Origin: Cupriavidus nantongensis
Lineage (GTDB): Bacteria; Pseudomonadota; Gammaproteobacteria; Burkholderiales; Burkholderiaceae
NCBI RefSeq assembly: GCF_001598055.1
Contig: NZ_CP014844.1
Coordinates: forward strand, 3,933,642-3,997,641
DNA: 64,000 nucleotides
Direction of reading: 5' to 3'
In this document: positions 38,223-47,800 of the stretch, piece by piece
How the letters are laid out: every line of letters begins with the position of its first letter
How positions within the stretch are numbered: the first letter of the stretch is position 1
The notes under the pieces: generated by a model
The model's database searches: none
What the model was told of the DNA's origin: nothing
What the model saw: the letters and a program-made list of their open reading frames with translations, nothing else
Made by a program: the position numbers and the translations under genes

Positions 38223-40493
38223 TCAGGCGCCCTGCTTCACGCAGTCGACGAAGTACGCCTTCTTGCCGTCGACCTCGTCTTCCACCAGGCCGTGGATGTC
38301 GGTCTCGAAGCCCGGGAACAGCTTGTTGAACTCGCGCGCGAACTTCAGGTACTGCACGATGGTGCGGTTGAAGCGCTCGCCCGGGATCAGCAGCGGGATG
38401 CCCGGCGGGTACGGCGTCAGCAGGATGGCGGTGACACGGCCCTCCAGGTCGTCGACCGGCACGCGCTCGATCTCGCGGTGGGCCATCATGGCCCAGGCGT
38501 CCGACGGCTTCATCGCCGGCTCCATGTCCGACAGGTACATCTCGGTGGTCACGCGCGCGACGTCGTTGGCCTTGTACACGCTGTGGATCGCATCGCACAG
38601 GTCACGCAGGCCCATGCGCTCGTATTGCGGATACTTGGCGACGAATTCCGGCAGCACGCGCCACAGTGGCTGGTTCTGGTCGTAGTCGTCCTTGAACTGC
38701 TGCAGCTCGGTCACCAGCGAGTTCCAGCGGCCCTTGGTGATGCCGATGGTGAACATGATGAAGAACGAGTACAGCCCGGTCTTCTCGATGATGATGCCGT
38801 GCTCGGCCAGGTACTTGGTGACGATCGCCGCCGGGATGCCGCGCTCGCTGAACTCGCCGTCGACGTCCAGGCCCGGGGTGATGATGGTGGCCTTGATCGG
38901 GTCGAGCAGGTTGAAGCCGTCGGCGAGGTCGCCGAAGCCGTGCCAGCGCTCGTTGGCCTTCAGCATCCATTCCTCGCGGTCGCCGATGCCGTCTTCGATC
39001 AGCGCGTCCGGGCCCCACACCTTGAACCACCAGTCGCCGTTGTTGCCGGCATCGTAGTCGCCCTCGACCTTGCGCATGGCGCGGCGGAAGTCCATCGCTT
39101 CCTGGATGCTCTCTTCCACCAGCGCGGTGCCGCCCGGCGCTTCCATCATCGCCGCGGCCACGTCGCACGAGGCGATGATCGAGTACTGCGGGCTGGTCGA
39201 GGTGTGCATCAGGTACGCTTCATTGAAGCGGTAGCGGTCCAGCTTGCGCGTCTCCGAATCCTGCACCAGGATCTGCGAGGCCTGCGACAGGCCGGCCAGC
39301 AGCTTGTGCGTGGACTGCGTGGCAAACACCAGCGCATCCTTGCTGCGCGGGCGGTCCTTGCCGATCGCGTGCATGTTGCGATAGAAGTCGTGGAACGCCG
39401 CGTGCGGCAGCCAGGCTTCATCGAAATGCAGCGTGTCGATCTCGGCCGCCAGCATCTCCTTGATCTGCTCGGCGTTGTACAGCACGCCGTCGTAGGTGCC
39501 CTGGGTGATGGTCAGGATGCGCGGTTTCTGGTTCTTGGCCTTGCTGGCGAACGGGTGGTTGGCGATCTTCTTCTTGATGGTCTGCGGATCGAATTCGCTC
39601 TTCGGGATCGGGCCGATGATGCCGTAGTGGTTGCGCGTCGGCATCAGGAACACCGGGATCGCGCCGGTCATCATGATCGCGTGCAGGATCGACTTGTGGC
39701 AGTTGCGGTCCACCACCACGATGTCGCCCGGCGCCACGTTGGCATGCCACACCATCTTATTCGAGGTGGAGGTGCCGTTGGTGACGAAATACATGTGGTC
39801 GGAGTTGAAGATGCGCGCGGCGTTGCGCTCCGACGCGGCCACCGGGCCGGTGTGGTCGAGCAGCTGGCCCAGCTCGTCGACGGCGTTGCAGACGTCGGCG
39901 CGCAGCATGTTCTCGCCGAAGAACTGGTGGAACACCTGGCCCACCGGGCTCTTCAGGAACGCCACGCCGCCCGAGTGCCCCGGGCAGTGCCACGAATACG
40001 AGCTGTCCTGCGCGTAGTCGATCAGCGCCTTGAAGAACGGCGGCGCCAGCGTGTCGAGGTAGACCTTGGCTTCGCGGATGATGTGGCGCGCCACGAACTC
40101 GGGCGTGTCCTCGAACATGTGGATGAAGCCGTGCAGCTCGCGCAGGATATCGTTGGGGATATGGCGCGAGGTGCGGGTCTCGCCGTACAGGAAGATCGGC
40201 AGGTCGGAGTTGCGGCGGCGCACTTCGGTGACGAAGGCGCGCAGCTTCTCGATCGCGGCGGCCTCGAGCTCCTCGCTGTCGCTGGCGAACTCGTCGTCGT
40301 CGATCGACACGATAAAGGTCGATGCCCGGCTGGCCTGCTGGGCGAACGAGGTCAGGTCGCCGTAGCTGGTCAGCCCCATGACTTCCATGCCCTCTTTCTC
40401 GATCGCCTCGGCCAGCGCGCGGATGCCGGAGCCGGAGATGTTCTCGGAGCGGAAGTCTTCGTCAATGATGATGACGGGGAAGCGGAATTTCAT
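38223..40493 (-). CDS. Orn/Lys/Arg decarboxylase (probably arginine-type)
   Basis: This PLP-dependent fold-type I decarboxylase has 756 aa. The N-terminal wing domain (1-130) resembles a response-regulator fold. The catalytic domain begins near SYSWHCPGHSGGVAFLKSP and the PLP-binding Lys is in FATQSTHKLLAGLSQAS; the substrate Asp is in LHFDEAWLPHAAFH. The C-terminal domain contains LLTPYPPGIPLLIPGERF. Length and domain form match biodegradative arginine decarboxylase AdiA (about 755 aa) better than lysine or ornithine enzymes (about 710), but substrate cannot be fixed. AAGGAT lies just before the ATG. The product would be a polyamine precursor and proton consumption would aid acid tolerance. 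Confidence 0.9.
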   Translation of the reverse strand: MKFRFPVIIIDEDFRSENISGSGIRALAEAIEKEGMEVMGLTSYGDLTSFAQQASRASTFIVSIDDDEFASDSEELEAAAIEKLRAFVTEVRRRNSDLPIFLYGETRTSRHIPNDILRELHGFIHMFEDTPEFVARHIIREAKVYLDTLAPPFFKALIDYAQDSSYSWHCPGHSGGVAFLKSPVGQVFHQFFGENMLRADVCNAVDELGQLLDHTGPVAASERNAARIFNSDHMYFVTNGTSTSNKMVWHANVAPGDIVVVDRNCHKSILHAIMMTGAIPVFLMPTRNHYGIIGPIPKSEFDPQTIKKKIANHPFASKAKNQKPRILTITQGTYDGVLYNAEQIKEMLAAEIDTLHFDEAWLPHAAFHDFYRNMHAIGKDRPRSKDALVFATQSTHKLLAGLSQASQILVQDSETRKLDRYRFNEAYLMHTSTSPQYSIIASCDVAAAMMEAPGGTALVEESIQEAMDFRRAMRKVEGDYDAGNNGDWWFKVWGPDALIEDGIGDREEWMLKANERWHGFGDLADGFNLLDPIKATIITPGLDVDGEFSERGIPAAIVTKYLAEHGIIIEKTGLYSFFIMFTIGITKGRWNSLVTELQQFKDDYDQNQPLWRVLPEFVAKYPQYERMGLRDLCDAIHSVYKANDVARVTTEMYLSDMEPAMKPSDAWAMMAHREIERVPVDDLEGRVTAILLTPYPPGIPLLIPGERFNRTIVQYLKFAREFNKLFPGFETDIHGLVEDEVDGKKAYFVDCVKQGA

Positions 40494-40530
40494 CGGGCAT
40501 CCTTGATGGAAAGCAGGACATAAAGGACTT

Positions 40531-40577
40531 GAGCCACATGGCCGGCAGGGGTTCCCTGCGACGGCGGCATGTGGCTC
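40531..40577 (-). promoter_or_regulatory. Large stem-loop in the decarboxylase leader
   Basis: Outer arms GAGCCACATG (40531-40540) and CATGTGGCTC (40568-40577) are perfectly complementary, and an inner stem GCAGGG (40545-40550)/CCCTGC (40554-40559) stacks within. It lies between dcd and the decarboxylase start. No T-run follows on the minus strand, so it is more likely a leader structure than a terminator. Confidence 0.6.
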
Positions 40578-40640
40578 TCACGTCAGGTTTGGCGGCCCTG
40601 GCGGGCTCGCCGTGCCGGCAGACGCCGGATTGTAATGCGC

Positions 40641-41207
40641 TCAGGTCTTCGGCAGTGTGACACCGTGCTGGCCCTGGTATTTGCCGCCCCGGTCGGCATA
40701 CGAGGTCTCGCAGATCTCGTCGCTCTCGAAGAACAATACCTGGGCGCAGCCCTCGCCGGCGTAGATCTTGGCCGGCAGCGGCGTGGTGTTGGAAAACTCC
40801 AGCGTCACATAGCCTTCCCATTCCGGCTCGAACGGCGTCACGTTGACGATAATGCCGCAGCGGGCGTAGGTGCTCTTGCCCAGGCAGATGGTCAGCACGC
40901 TGCGCGGGATGCGGAAGTATTCCATCGTGCGCGCCAGCGCGAACGAGTTGGGCGGGATGATGCAGACCTCGCCCTTGAAATCCACGAACGACTTTTCGTC
41001 GAAGTTCTTGGGATCAACGATGGTGCTGTTGATATTGGTGAAGATCTTGAATTCGTCGGCGCAGCGGATGTCGTAGCCGTAGCTCGAGGTGCCGTAAGAC
41101 ACGATCTTGCGGCCGTCGGCCTCCCGGACCTGGCCCGGCTCGAACGGCTCGATCATGCCGTGCTGCTCCGCCATGCGGCGGATCCATTTGTCGGATTTGA
41201 TGCTCAT
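40641..41207 (-). CDS. dcd: dCTP deaminase
   Basis: This trimeric dUTPase-like enzyme (188 aa) deaminates dCTP to dUTP for thymidylate supply. It shows [20 protein letters not shown], the catalytic segment [20 protein letters not shown] and the nucleotide-binding [18 protein letters not shown]. Its C-terminal [19 protein letters not shown] is the conserved lid. It lies upstream of the decarboxylase on the same strand with a stem-loop between, and downstream of fdhD after 95 bp. Confidence 0.97.
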   Translation of the reverse strand: MSIKSDKWIRRMAEQHGMIEPFEPGQVREADGRKIVSYGTSSYGYDIRCADEFKIFTNINSTIVDPKNFDEKSFVDFKGEVCIIPPNSFALARTMEYFRIPRSVLTICLGKSTYARCGIIVNVTPFEPEWEGYVTLEFSNTTPLPAKIYAGEGCAQVLFFESDEICETSYADRGGKYQGQHGVTLPKT

Positions 41208-41302
41208 AAGGTTGGGAGGATAGACGGCTCAGGAGTGCGCCGCATTGTACAACCAATCGGCGCGCGCCCCTCAAGCCCCCGTGGCGGGCCTGCAAGTGGC
41301 CG

Positions 41303-42133
41303 CTACGCCACTACATCTTCGGGCTGGCGGTGGCGGAAGCGCTCGCGCCCGGTATAGAGCAGGAAGTGCTTGCCGGTGCAGCGCGCGAACAGCGTCAGGT
41401 TGACGCGCCTGGCCATCTGGTAGCCCATCTGCGTCACGCCCGAGCGCGACAGCAGGAACGGGATGCCCATCTGCGCGCCCTTGATCACCATTTCGGAAGT
41501 CAGGCGCCCGGTGGTGTAGAAAATCTTGTCGCTGCCAGTCATGCCTTCGAGCCACATGCGCCCGGCAATCGCGTCGACGGCATTGTGGCGGCCGACGTCC
41601 TCGACGAACATCAGCAGCTCGGTGCCCTGGAACAGCGCGCAGCCATGCACCGAGCCGGCCTGCTTGTAGACCGACTGCTGCAGCCGGATGGTGTCGATGA
41701 TGCCGTACAGGGTGTCCTGGTCGAGCGTCGCGCCGACCGGCAGGCGGATGCTGTCGACCTCGTCCAGCAGCGAGCCGAACACGGTGCCCTGGCCGCAGCC
41801 GGTGGTCACCACGCGGCGCGCGGTGCGCTCCTCGATGCGGTCGACGCCGGTGCGGGTGGTCACCGCGGCCGATTCGGTTTCCCAGTCGACCTGCACCGCG
41901 GCAATGTCCTCGATCGATTCCACCAGGCGCTGGTTGCGCAGGTAGCCCAGCACCAGGTGCTCGGGCGCGCCGCCCAGCGTCATCAGCGTGACCAGCTCGC
42001 GCTTGTCGAGGTAGACCGTCAGCGGCCGCTCGCCCGGCAGCCAGGCCGCGCGCACGCGCCCTTGCTCGTCGACGACTTCAACTTCTTCGATCAGGGGAAC
42101 GGCTGCCTGGGTAAGCTCGGGACGCAAGGTCAT
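41303..42133 (-). CDS. fdhD: Formate dehydrogenase accessory sulfurtransferase FdhD
   Basis: FdhD moves sulfur from IscS to the Mo-bisMGD cofactor before insertion into formate dehydrogenase. The 276-aa protein has LVLGYLRNQRLV, the active-site loop RRVVTTGCGQGTVFGSL, VHGCALF, the cofactor-binding FVEDVGRHNAVDAIAG and LTSEMVIKGAQMGIPFLLSR. The E. coli protein has a C-x2-C pair in the loop; here only one Cys remains (CGQG), a variant seen in other FdhD proteins. It ends the formate dehydrogenase gene run and serves the FdhA encoded upstream. Confidence 0.96.
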   Translation of the reverse strand: MTLRPELTQAAVPLIEEVEVVDEQGRVRAAWLPGERPLTVYLDKRELVTLMTLGGAPEHLVLGYLRNQRLVESIEDIAAVQVDWETESAAVTTRTGVDRIEERTARRVVTTGCGQGTVFGSLLDEVDSIRLPVGATLDQDTLYGIIDTIRLQQSVYKQAGSVHGCALFQGTELLMFVEDVGRHNAVDAIAGRMWLEGMTGSDKIFYTTGRLTSEMVIKGAQMGIPFLLSRSGVTQMGYQMARRVNLTLFARCTGKHFLLYTGRERFRHRQPEDVVA

Positions 42134-42190
42134 GACGAGGGACTCGGGGCTGCGGGTGAAGCCCCGAGCGGCACACGCTGGGGGCGGAAG

Positions 42191-42547
42191 TTACGGCGCC
42201 TTTGCGGGCGATTGTACCGCGCCTGCCGCGGGTGCACCGGCAGTGCTGGCGATGGCCGGGGCCGGCGCCGCGAACGGTCCCGGATCGGCGCAGGCGGCGG
42301 TCTGCACCGGATCGCGCGCCGGCTGCCCGTGCGCCTTGCGTGCGGCCAGGTAATGCGCGGCGATCTTGTCCTGGGCGCGGCACAGCTGGTAGGCCGCGAC
42401 CTTGTCGGACCAGGCGGCGCGTGCCCTGGTCTCGGCGGCCTTGGCCTGCTGGGCTTCGGTCGGCGCGGGCAGCTTGGCCAGCGCGCCCGGGGCGAAGGCC
42501 GCGCAGGCGGCAGCGGCTACGGCAGTCAGCGTCAGGATGCGTGTCAT
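42191..42547 (-). CDS. Small secreted protein of the formate dehydrogenase cluster
   Basis: This 118-aa protein has no recognised domain. It has a clear Sec signal peptide (MTRILTLTAVAAAACAAFAP, with cleavage likely after ALA), a charged helical stretch (about 28-75) with a lone Cys in AYQLCRAQDKIAAHYLAARK and another Cys near 86, then an Ala/Pro-rich tail. It sits 47 nt after the cytochrome b gene and before fdhD, in the same direction. A periplasmic role around the dehydrogenase is possible but unproven. Confidence 0.7.
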   Translation of the reverse strand: MTRILTLTAVAAAACAAFAPGALAKLPAPTEAQQAKAAETRARAAWSDKVAAYQLCRAQDKIAAHYLAARKAHGQPARDPVQTAACADPGPFAAPAPAIASTAGAPAAGAVQSPAKAP

Positions 42548-42594
42548 GGTTCAGGATTCGTGCTGTGTCGTGGGGACCGCTGGCCAGGCCTGCG

Positions 42595-43821
42595 TCAGGC
42601 TTCGCCGGGACTCTGCCGCGCCGGCCGGGCCGCGCCAGCATCCGGGCTGGCCGAACGCTGGGCCGGGATCTTGCCGGACTTGATATCGTCGTACCAGAGT
42701 TCGTGGTGCTCCTTGGCCCAGGCCTCGTCGACCCAGCCATCGCGCATGGCGCGGTACGCGCCTTCCATGCCGATGGTGCCCATATAGATATGGCCGCACG
42801 CCATCGCAATCATCAGCACCGCCGAGATCCCGTGGATCACGTTGGCGATCTGCATGGTGGCGCGGTAGTAGTCCATGCCGGGCACGATCATGTCGAGCAC
42901 CCAGCCCGAGACCGACAGCACCAGGCCGAACACGAACACGCCCACCCAGAACCACATCTTCTCGCCGGCGTTGAAGCGCCCGCTCGGCACGTGCTTGCCC
43001 GAGGCCAGCCCGCCGAGGCTGGTGACCCAGCGGACGTCGTCGCGACTGGGCAGGTTGTCGCGCAGGAACACCACGAAGGCGACGATCACCGACAGCGTGA
43101 AGATCGGCCCCACCACGTTGTGCAGGTTCTTCAGGATGTAGCTAAGCCAGCCGAACAGCATATGGCCCATCAGCGGCAGCAGGAAATGCTTGCCCAGCAG
43201 CATCACGATGCCCGACACCGCCAGCACCACGAAGGAAATCGCCATGGTCCAGTGGACGATGCGCTCGAGCGGGGTAAAGCGCTCGATCATGCGGCCGGTC
43301 CTGGGCGTGCGCAGCGGGATGGTGCCGCGCCACAGGAAGAAACCGAGGATCGCCACCGGCACGATCAGCAGCAGCCAGCCGCCCCAGACCGTGATCACGC
43401 CGTTGCGGAACAGCCGCCACGACTGGCCGCTGCGCTGGATCAGCACCCCGGCCTCCTTGTCGGGCAGGCTGCTGTAGTGGCGCTCATCGGAATTGACCTC
43501 GCGCCACATCGGCGCGTTGTTGCCGGGCTGCGTGACGCTGCGCTGCTGCTGCGACCTGGCCTCGGCGGCGATGTCGCGCGGCGGAATGTCGAAGATGTTC
43601 TGGGACGCAATGCCGGCCAGCGGCTGGGCCGGATGCGTGGCCGGGTTGTTGGCCTCGGCGCTGGCCGATTCGGTCGCCGGTCCGGTCGACGGCCCGGGCG
43701 CGGGTGCCGGGGCCTGTGCCACGGCATTGCCGGCCGCGGCCAGCGCCAGCGCGCCGGCAGTCAGCCAACTCCGCCAGCCACGCCAGCCTGCGGCGCGGCA
43801 TCGATTGTGCGACGGCGTCAT
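42595..43821 (-). CDS. Formate dehydrogenase cytochrome b subunit (gamma)
   Basis: This di-haem b-type membrane anchor (408 aa) should pass electrons from the Fe-S subunit to quinone. An N-terminal signal-like segment (about 15-35) is followed by a periplasmic linker with SQNIFDIPPRDIAAE. Membrane helices follow, with haem-ligand candidates in FTPLERIVHWTMAISFVVLA, LKNLHNVVGPIFTLSV and NVIHGISAVLMIAMACGHIY. ATG 43821 has GAGGGG just upstream. The N-terminal extension is longer than in E. coli FdnI (217 aa) and matches the long FdhC type of beta-proteobacteria. Confidence 0.93.
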   Translation of the reverse strand: MTPSHNRCRAAGWRGWRSWLTAGALALAAAGNAVAQAPAPAPGPSTGPATESASAEANNPATHPAQPLAGIASQNIFDIPPRDIAAEARSQQQRSVTQPGNNAPMWREVNSDERHYSSLPDKEAGVLIQRSGQSWRLFRNGVITVWGGWLLLIVPVAILGFFLWRGTIPLRTPRTGRMIERFTPLERIVHWTMAISFVVLAVSGIVMLLGKHFLLPLMGHMLFGWLSYILKNLHNVVGPIFTLSVIVAFVVFLRDNLPSRDDVRWVTSLGGLASGKHVPSGRFNAGEKMWFWVGVFVFGLVLSVSGWVLDMIVPGMDYYRATMQIANVIHGISAVLMIAMACGHIYMGTIGMEGAYRAMRDGWVDEAWAKEHHELWYDDIKSGKIPAQRSASPDAGAARPARQSPGEA

Positions 43822-43870
43822 AGCCCCTCCTTCAGTTCCCGGCTGGCGGGAAGTCCACACGGCGGCGCGG

Positions 43871-44107
43871 TCATTGCACCCGGTTGTACTCGTTCTGCAG
43901 CTGGTTGCGCTGGCGGATCTGGTTGTTCCAGCTGGTGCGGTCGCCCGCGGTCCAGCCCTTGGCCACGAACGGATCGTCCGGGGCGCCCTGGTAGGCCTGG
44001 GCGTCGGCCTTGCGGTGCGACGGGCCGATGGTCTGCGGCTTCTCGCCGCACGCGGCCAGCAGCACGCCGCACAGCGACACCAGTGCAACGACGCGGATGC
44101 GGTTCAT
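43871..44107 (-). CDS. Small lipoprotein of the formate dehydrogenase cluster
   Basis: This 78-aa predicted lipoprotein has a signal peptide ending in LLAACGE with the lipidated Cys at residue 20. The mature part of about 58 residues is hydrophilic (KADAQAYQGAPDDPFVAKGW and RNQLQNEYNRVQ). The ATG overlaps the Fe-S subunit stop as ATGA, and the cytochrome b gene follows after 49 nt, so it is embedded in the structural operon. No family is recognised. It may assist assembly or membrane docking of the complex. Confidence 0.82.
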   Translation of the reverse strand: MNRIRVVALVSLCGVLLAACGEKPQTIGPSHRKADAQAYQGAPDDPFVAKGWTAGDRTSWNNQIRQRNQLQNEYNRVQ

Positions 44108-44805
44108 GACGCTTTCCCTCCTGCAGGTACCGTCGCTGCCGGCGCGGTCGGCGCGGCGGGCGCGGCAGGTGCCGGCGCGGTCTGCTGCGCCGGGGCCGCG
44201 GGCTTGGCGCCGGCCTGGGCATTGCCATAGGCGGTGCCCCAGCCGAACACGTCGCCGCCGGTGCCGCGCTTGATCACGCGGTTGCGCAGGATGTCGGCAA
44301 TCACGTCGCCATCGCCGCCCAGCAGCGCCTTGGTCGAGCACATCTCGGCGCACAGCGGCAGCTTGCCTTCGGCGAGCCGGTTGCGGCCGTATTTCTCGAA
44401 CTCGGCCTCGCTGCCGTTCTTCTCCGGACCGCCGGCGCAGAAGGTGCACTTGTCCATCTTGCCGCGCACGCCGAAGGTGCCGGTCGACGGAAACTGCGGC
44501 GCGCCGAACGGGCAGGCGTAAGAGCAGTAGCCGCAGCCGATGCAGACGTCCTTGTCGTGCAGCACCACGCCGTCCTCGGTGCGGTAGAAGCAGTCGACCG
44601 GGCAGACCGCCATGCAGGGCGCGTCCGAGCAGTGCATGCAGGCCACCGAGATCGATTTCTCGGCGCCGACCATGCCGTCGTTGACCGTGACCACGCGGCG
44701 CCGGTTCACCCCCCAGGGCACCTCGTGCTCGTTCTTGCAGGCAGTGACGCAGCTGTTGCACTCGATGCAGCGCTCGGCGTCACAGATAAATTTCATGCGT
44801 GCCAT
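44104..44805 (-). CDS. Formate dehydrogenase iron-sulfur subunit (beta)
   Basis: This 233-aa ferredoxin-type subunit carries four [4Fe-4S] cluster motifs: CIECNSCVTACKNEHEVPWG, CMHCSDAPCMAVCPVDC, CIGCGYCSYACPFGAPQF and CTFCAGG paired with CAEMCSTKAL. It would carry electrons from FdhA to the cytochrome b subunit. There is no C-terminal membrane helix; instead an Ala/Pro-rich tail of about 35 residues follows. It lies 15 nt after fdhA. Confidence 0.95.
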   Translation of the reverse strand: MARMKFICDAERCIECNSCVTACKNEHEVPWGVNRRRVVTVNDGMVGAEKSISVACMHCSDAPCMAVCPVDCFYRTEDGVVLHDKDVCIGCGYCSYACPFGAPQFPSTGTFGVRGKMDKCTFCAGGPEKNGSEAEFEKYGRNRLAEGKLPLCAEMCSTKALLGGDGDVIADILRNRVIKRGTGGDVFGWGTAYGNAQAGAKPAAPAQQTAPAPAAPAAPTAPAATVPAGGKAS

Positions 44806-44820
44806 GGTGTTCCTCTGCGC

Positions 44821-47800
44821 TTAGGCAAACCGCTCGATCTGGCAAATGGTGGTCTTGGTTTCCTGCATCATCGTCACCGAGTCATAGCCGTACGTGGTCG
44901 CGGTATTGACCGCTTCGCCGCGCACCACCGGCATCGCGCCCTCGGGGTAGTAGTCCTTCAGGTCCTTGCCCTGCCACCAGCCCGAGAAGTGGAACGGGAC
45001 AAAGGCGGTGTCCGGACCGACCCGCTCCGTTACCAGCGCGCGCACCTTCAGCCTGGCGCCGGTCGGGGTCTTGACCCAGCAGTAGTCGCCGTTGCGGATG
45101 CCGCGGTCGGAAGCGGCGCGCGGGTTGATCTCGACGAAGTTCTCCTGCTGCAGTTCGGCCAGCCACGGGTTGGAACGGGTTTCCTCGCCCCCGCCTTCGT
45201 ACTCGACCAGCCGCCCGGAGGTCAGGATGATCGGGAATTTCTCGGCCACCTTGTTTTCGAGGTTGCGCTGCTGCACCGACTTGTACAGCGTCGGCAGCCG
45301 CCAGAACGCCATCTTGTCGTCGTGGGTCGGGTACTTCGCGACCATGTCGGGACGCGTGGAGTACAGCGGCTCGCGGTGCTGCGGGATCGGGTCAGGGAAG
45401 TTCCACACCACCGCGCGCGCCTTGGCGTTGCCGAACGGATGGCAGCCATGGTTCTTCAGCACCACGCGCTGGATGCCGCCGGACAGGTCGGTCTTCCAGT
45501 TCTTGCCCTCGGCCTTGGCCTTCTCGGCATCGGTCAGGTCGTCCCACCAGCCCAGCTTCTTCAGCAACACGTGGTCGAACTCGGGATAGCCGGTGGTGAT
45601 TTCCGCGCCCAGCGAGTGCGAGCCATCCTCGGCCAGCAGGTTGACGCCGTCCCGCTCCACGCCGAAATTGGCGCGGAAGTTGCCGCCCCCATCCATCACG
45701 TGCTTGGTGGTGTCGTACAGGTTGGGCGAGCCCGGGTGCTTCAGCTCAGGCGTGCCATAGCACGGCCACGGCAGACCGAAGTAGTCGCCGGTCAGGTCGT
45801 AGCCGGTGACCGGGTCCTTGCCCGACTTGCAGCGCAGCGTCTTGACGTCGAACATCTGCATATTGCGCATGTGCGACTTGAGCCGTTCGGGCGACTGGCC
45901 GGTGTAGCCAATGGTCCAGTTGCTGGCGTTGATCTCGCGCAGGATCGATTCCGGCTCCGGCTCCATCCAGGTCCGGCCGGCGCGCTTGACCTCGATCATC
46001 TTGTAGTTCTTCGACAGCTCCTTGCCGAAGCCGAGCTTGTCGGCAAACGCCTGCATCAGCGTGTGGTCGGGCATCGACTCGAACAGCGGCTCGATCACCT
46101 TCTCGCGCCATTGCAGCGAGCGGTTCGACGCCGTGCACGAGCCCGAGGTCTCGAACTGCGTCGCCGCGGGCAGCAGGTACACGGCGCGGTTGGGGTTGAC
46201 CTTGTCGCCTTCGGCCGGCGGCATGTTGGCCATGGCCGCGGTCGCCGACGGGTACGGGTCGACCACCACCAGCAGGTCGAGCTTGTCGAGCGCCTTCTTC
46301 ATTTCCAGGCCGCGCGTCTGCGAGTTCGGGGCATGGCCCCAGAAGAACACGCCGCGCACGTTGTTGTCCTGGTCGATCAGCTCGTTCTTCTCGGTGACGA
46401 TATCGATCCAGCGCGACACCGTGGTGCCGGACTTCTCCATCATCGCCTGCGACACGAACTGCTTCTTGATCCATTCGTAGTCCACGCCCCAGACCGCCGC
46501 GTAGTGCTTCCACGCGCCGGTGGCCAGGCCGTAGTAGCCCGGCAGCGAGTCCGGGTTGGGGCCGACGTCGGTGGCGCCCTGCACGTTGTCGTGGCCGCGG
46601 AAGATGTTGGCGCCGCCGCCCGACACGCCGATATTGCCCAGCGCCAGCTGCACGATGCACGAGGCCCGCACCATCGCATTGCCGATGGTGTGCTGGGTCT
46701 GGCCCATGCACCACACCAGCGTGCTGGGCCGGTTCTTGGCCATGGTCTCGGCCACCAGGTAGACCTGTGCCTCGGGCACGCCGGTGACCTCCTCGACCTT
46801 GTCGGGGGTCCACTTGGCCAGCACCTCTTCCTTGACCTTGTCCATGCCGTAGACCCGGTCGTTCAGGTACTTCTGGTCTTCCCAGCCGTTCTTGAAGATG
46901 TGGTACAGCACGCCAAACAGGAACGGGATGTCGGTGCCCGAGCGGATCCGCACATAGTGGTGCGCCTTGGCCGCGGTGCGCGTAAAGCGCGGATCGACCA
47001 CGATCACCTTGCAGCCGTTCTCCTTGGCATGCAGCAGGTGCAGCATCGACACCGGGTGCGCCTCGGCCGCGTTCGAACCGATATACAACGCAGCCTTCGA
47101 GTTCTGCATGTCGTTGTACGAGTTCGTCATTGCACCGTAGCCCCAGGTGTTGGCCACGCCCGCCACGGTGGTCGAGTGGCAGATGCGCGCCTGGTGGTCG
47201 GTGTTGTTGGTGCCGAAGAACGACACCCACTTGCGCAGCAGGTAGGACTGCTCGTTGCTGTGCTTGGAAGAGCCGACGAAGAACATCGAGTCCGGGCCGC
47301 TCTGCTGGCGGATCTCCTTCATCTTGGCGGTGATCTCGTCGAGCGCCTGGTCCCAGCCGATGCGCTGGTACTTGCCGTTGACCAGCTTCATCGGGTACTT
47401 GAGCCGGTATTCGCCGTGGCCGTGCTCGCGCAGCGCCGCGCCCTTGGCACAGTGCGCGCCCATGTTCAGCGGCGAATCGAACACCGGCTCCTGGCGGATC
47501 CACACGCCGTTCTGCACCACCGCGTCGACCGCGCAGCCGACCGAGCAGTGGCCGCACACGGTGCGCCTGACCACGATGCCGGTCTTGCCGTCGCCGGCGG
47601 CGCCCTTCTTGTCGTCGGCGGCGTCGGCCTTGCGCAGCAGCGTCAGCTGCCCGGCCGCGAGGCCGGCGCCGACGCCGATGCCGGAACGCTTGAGGAAGCC
47701 GCGGCGGTCCATGGTCGGCATGGCGCCGGCCAGGCTGGCAGCGAGTCGTTGCGAGAGCCGGCCGGAGCTTGCGCCGGCGGCTTCGGGCCCGGAGTCGGAT

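Noticed and set aside
38292..40523. Long plus-strand frame opposite the decarboxylase gene.
   Set aside because: It shadows a well-defined PLP decarboxylase, and the low-complexity translation has no motifs.
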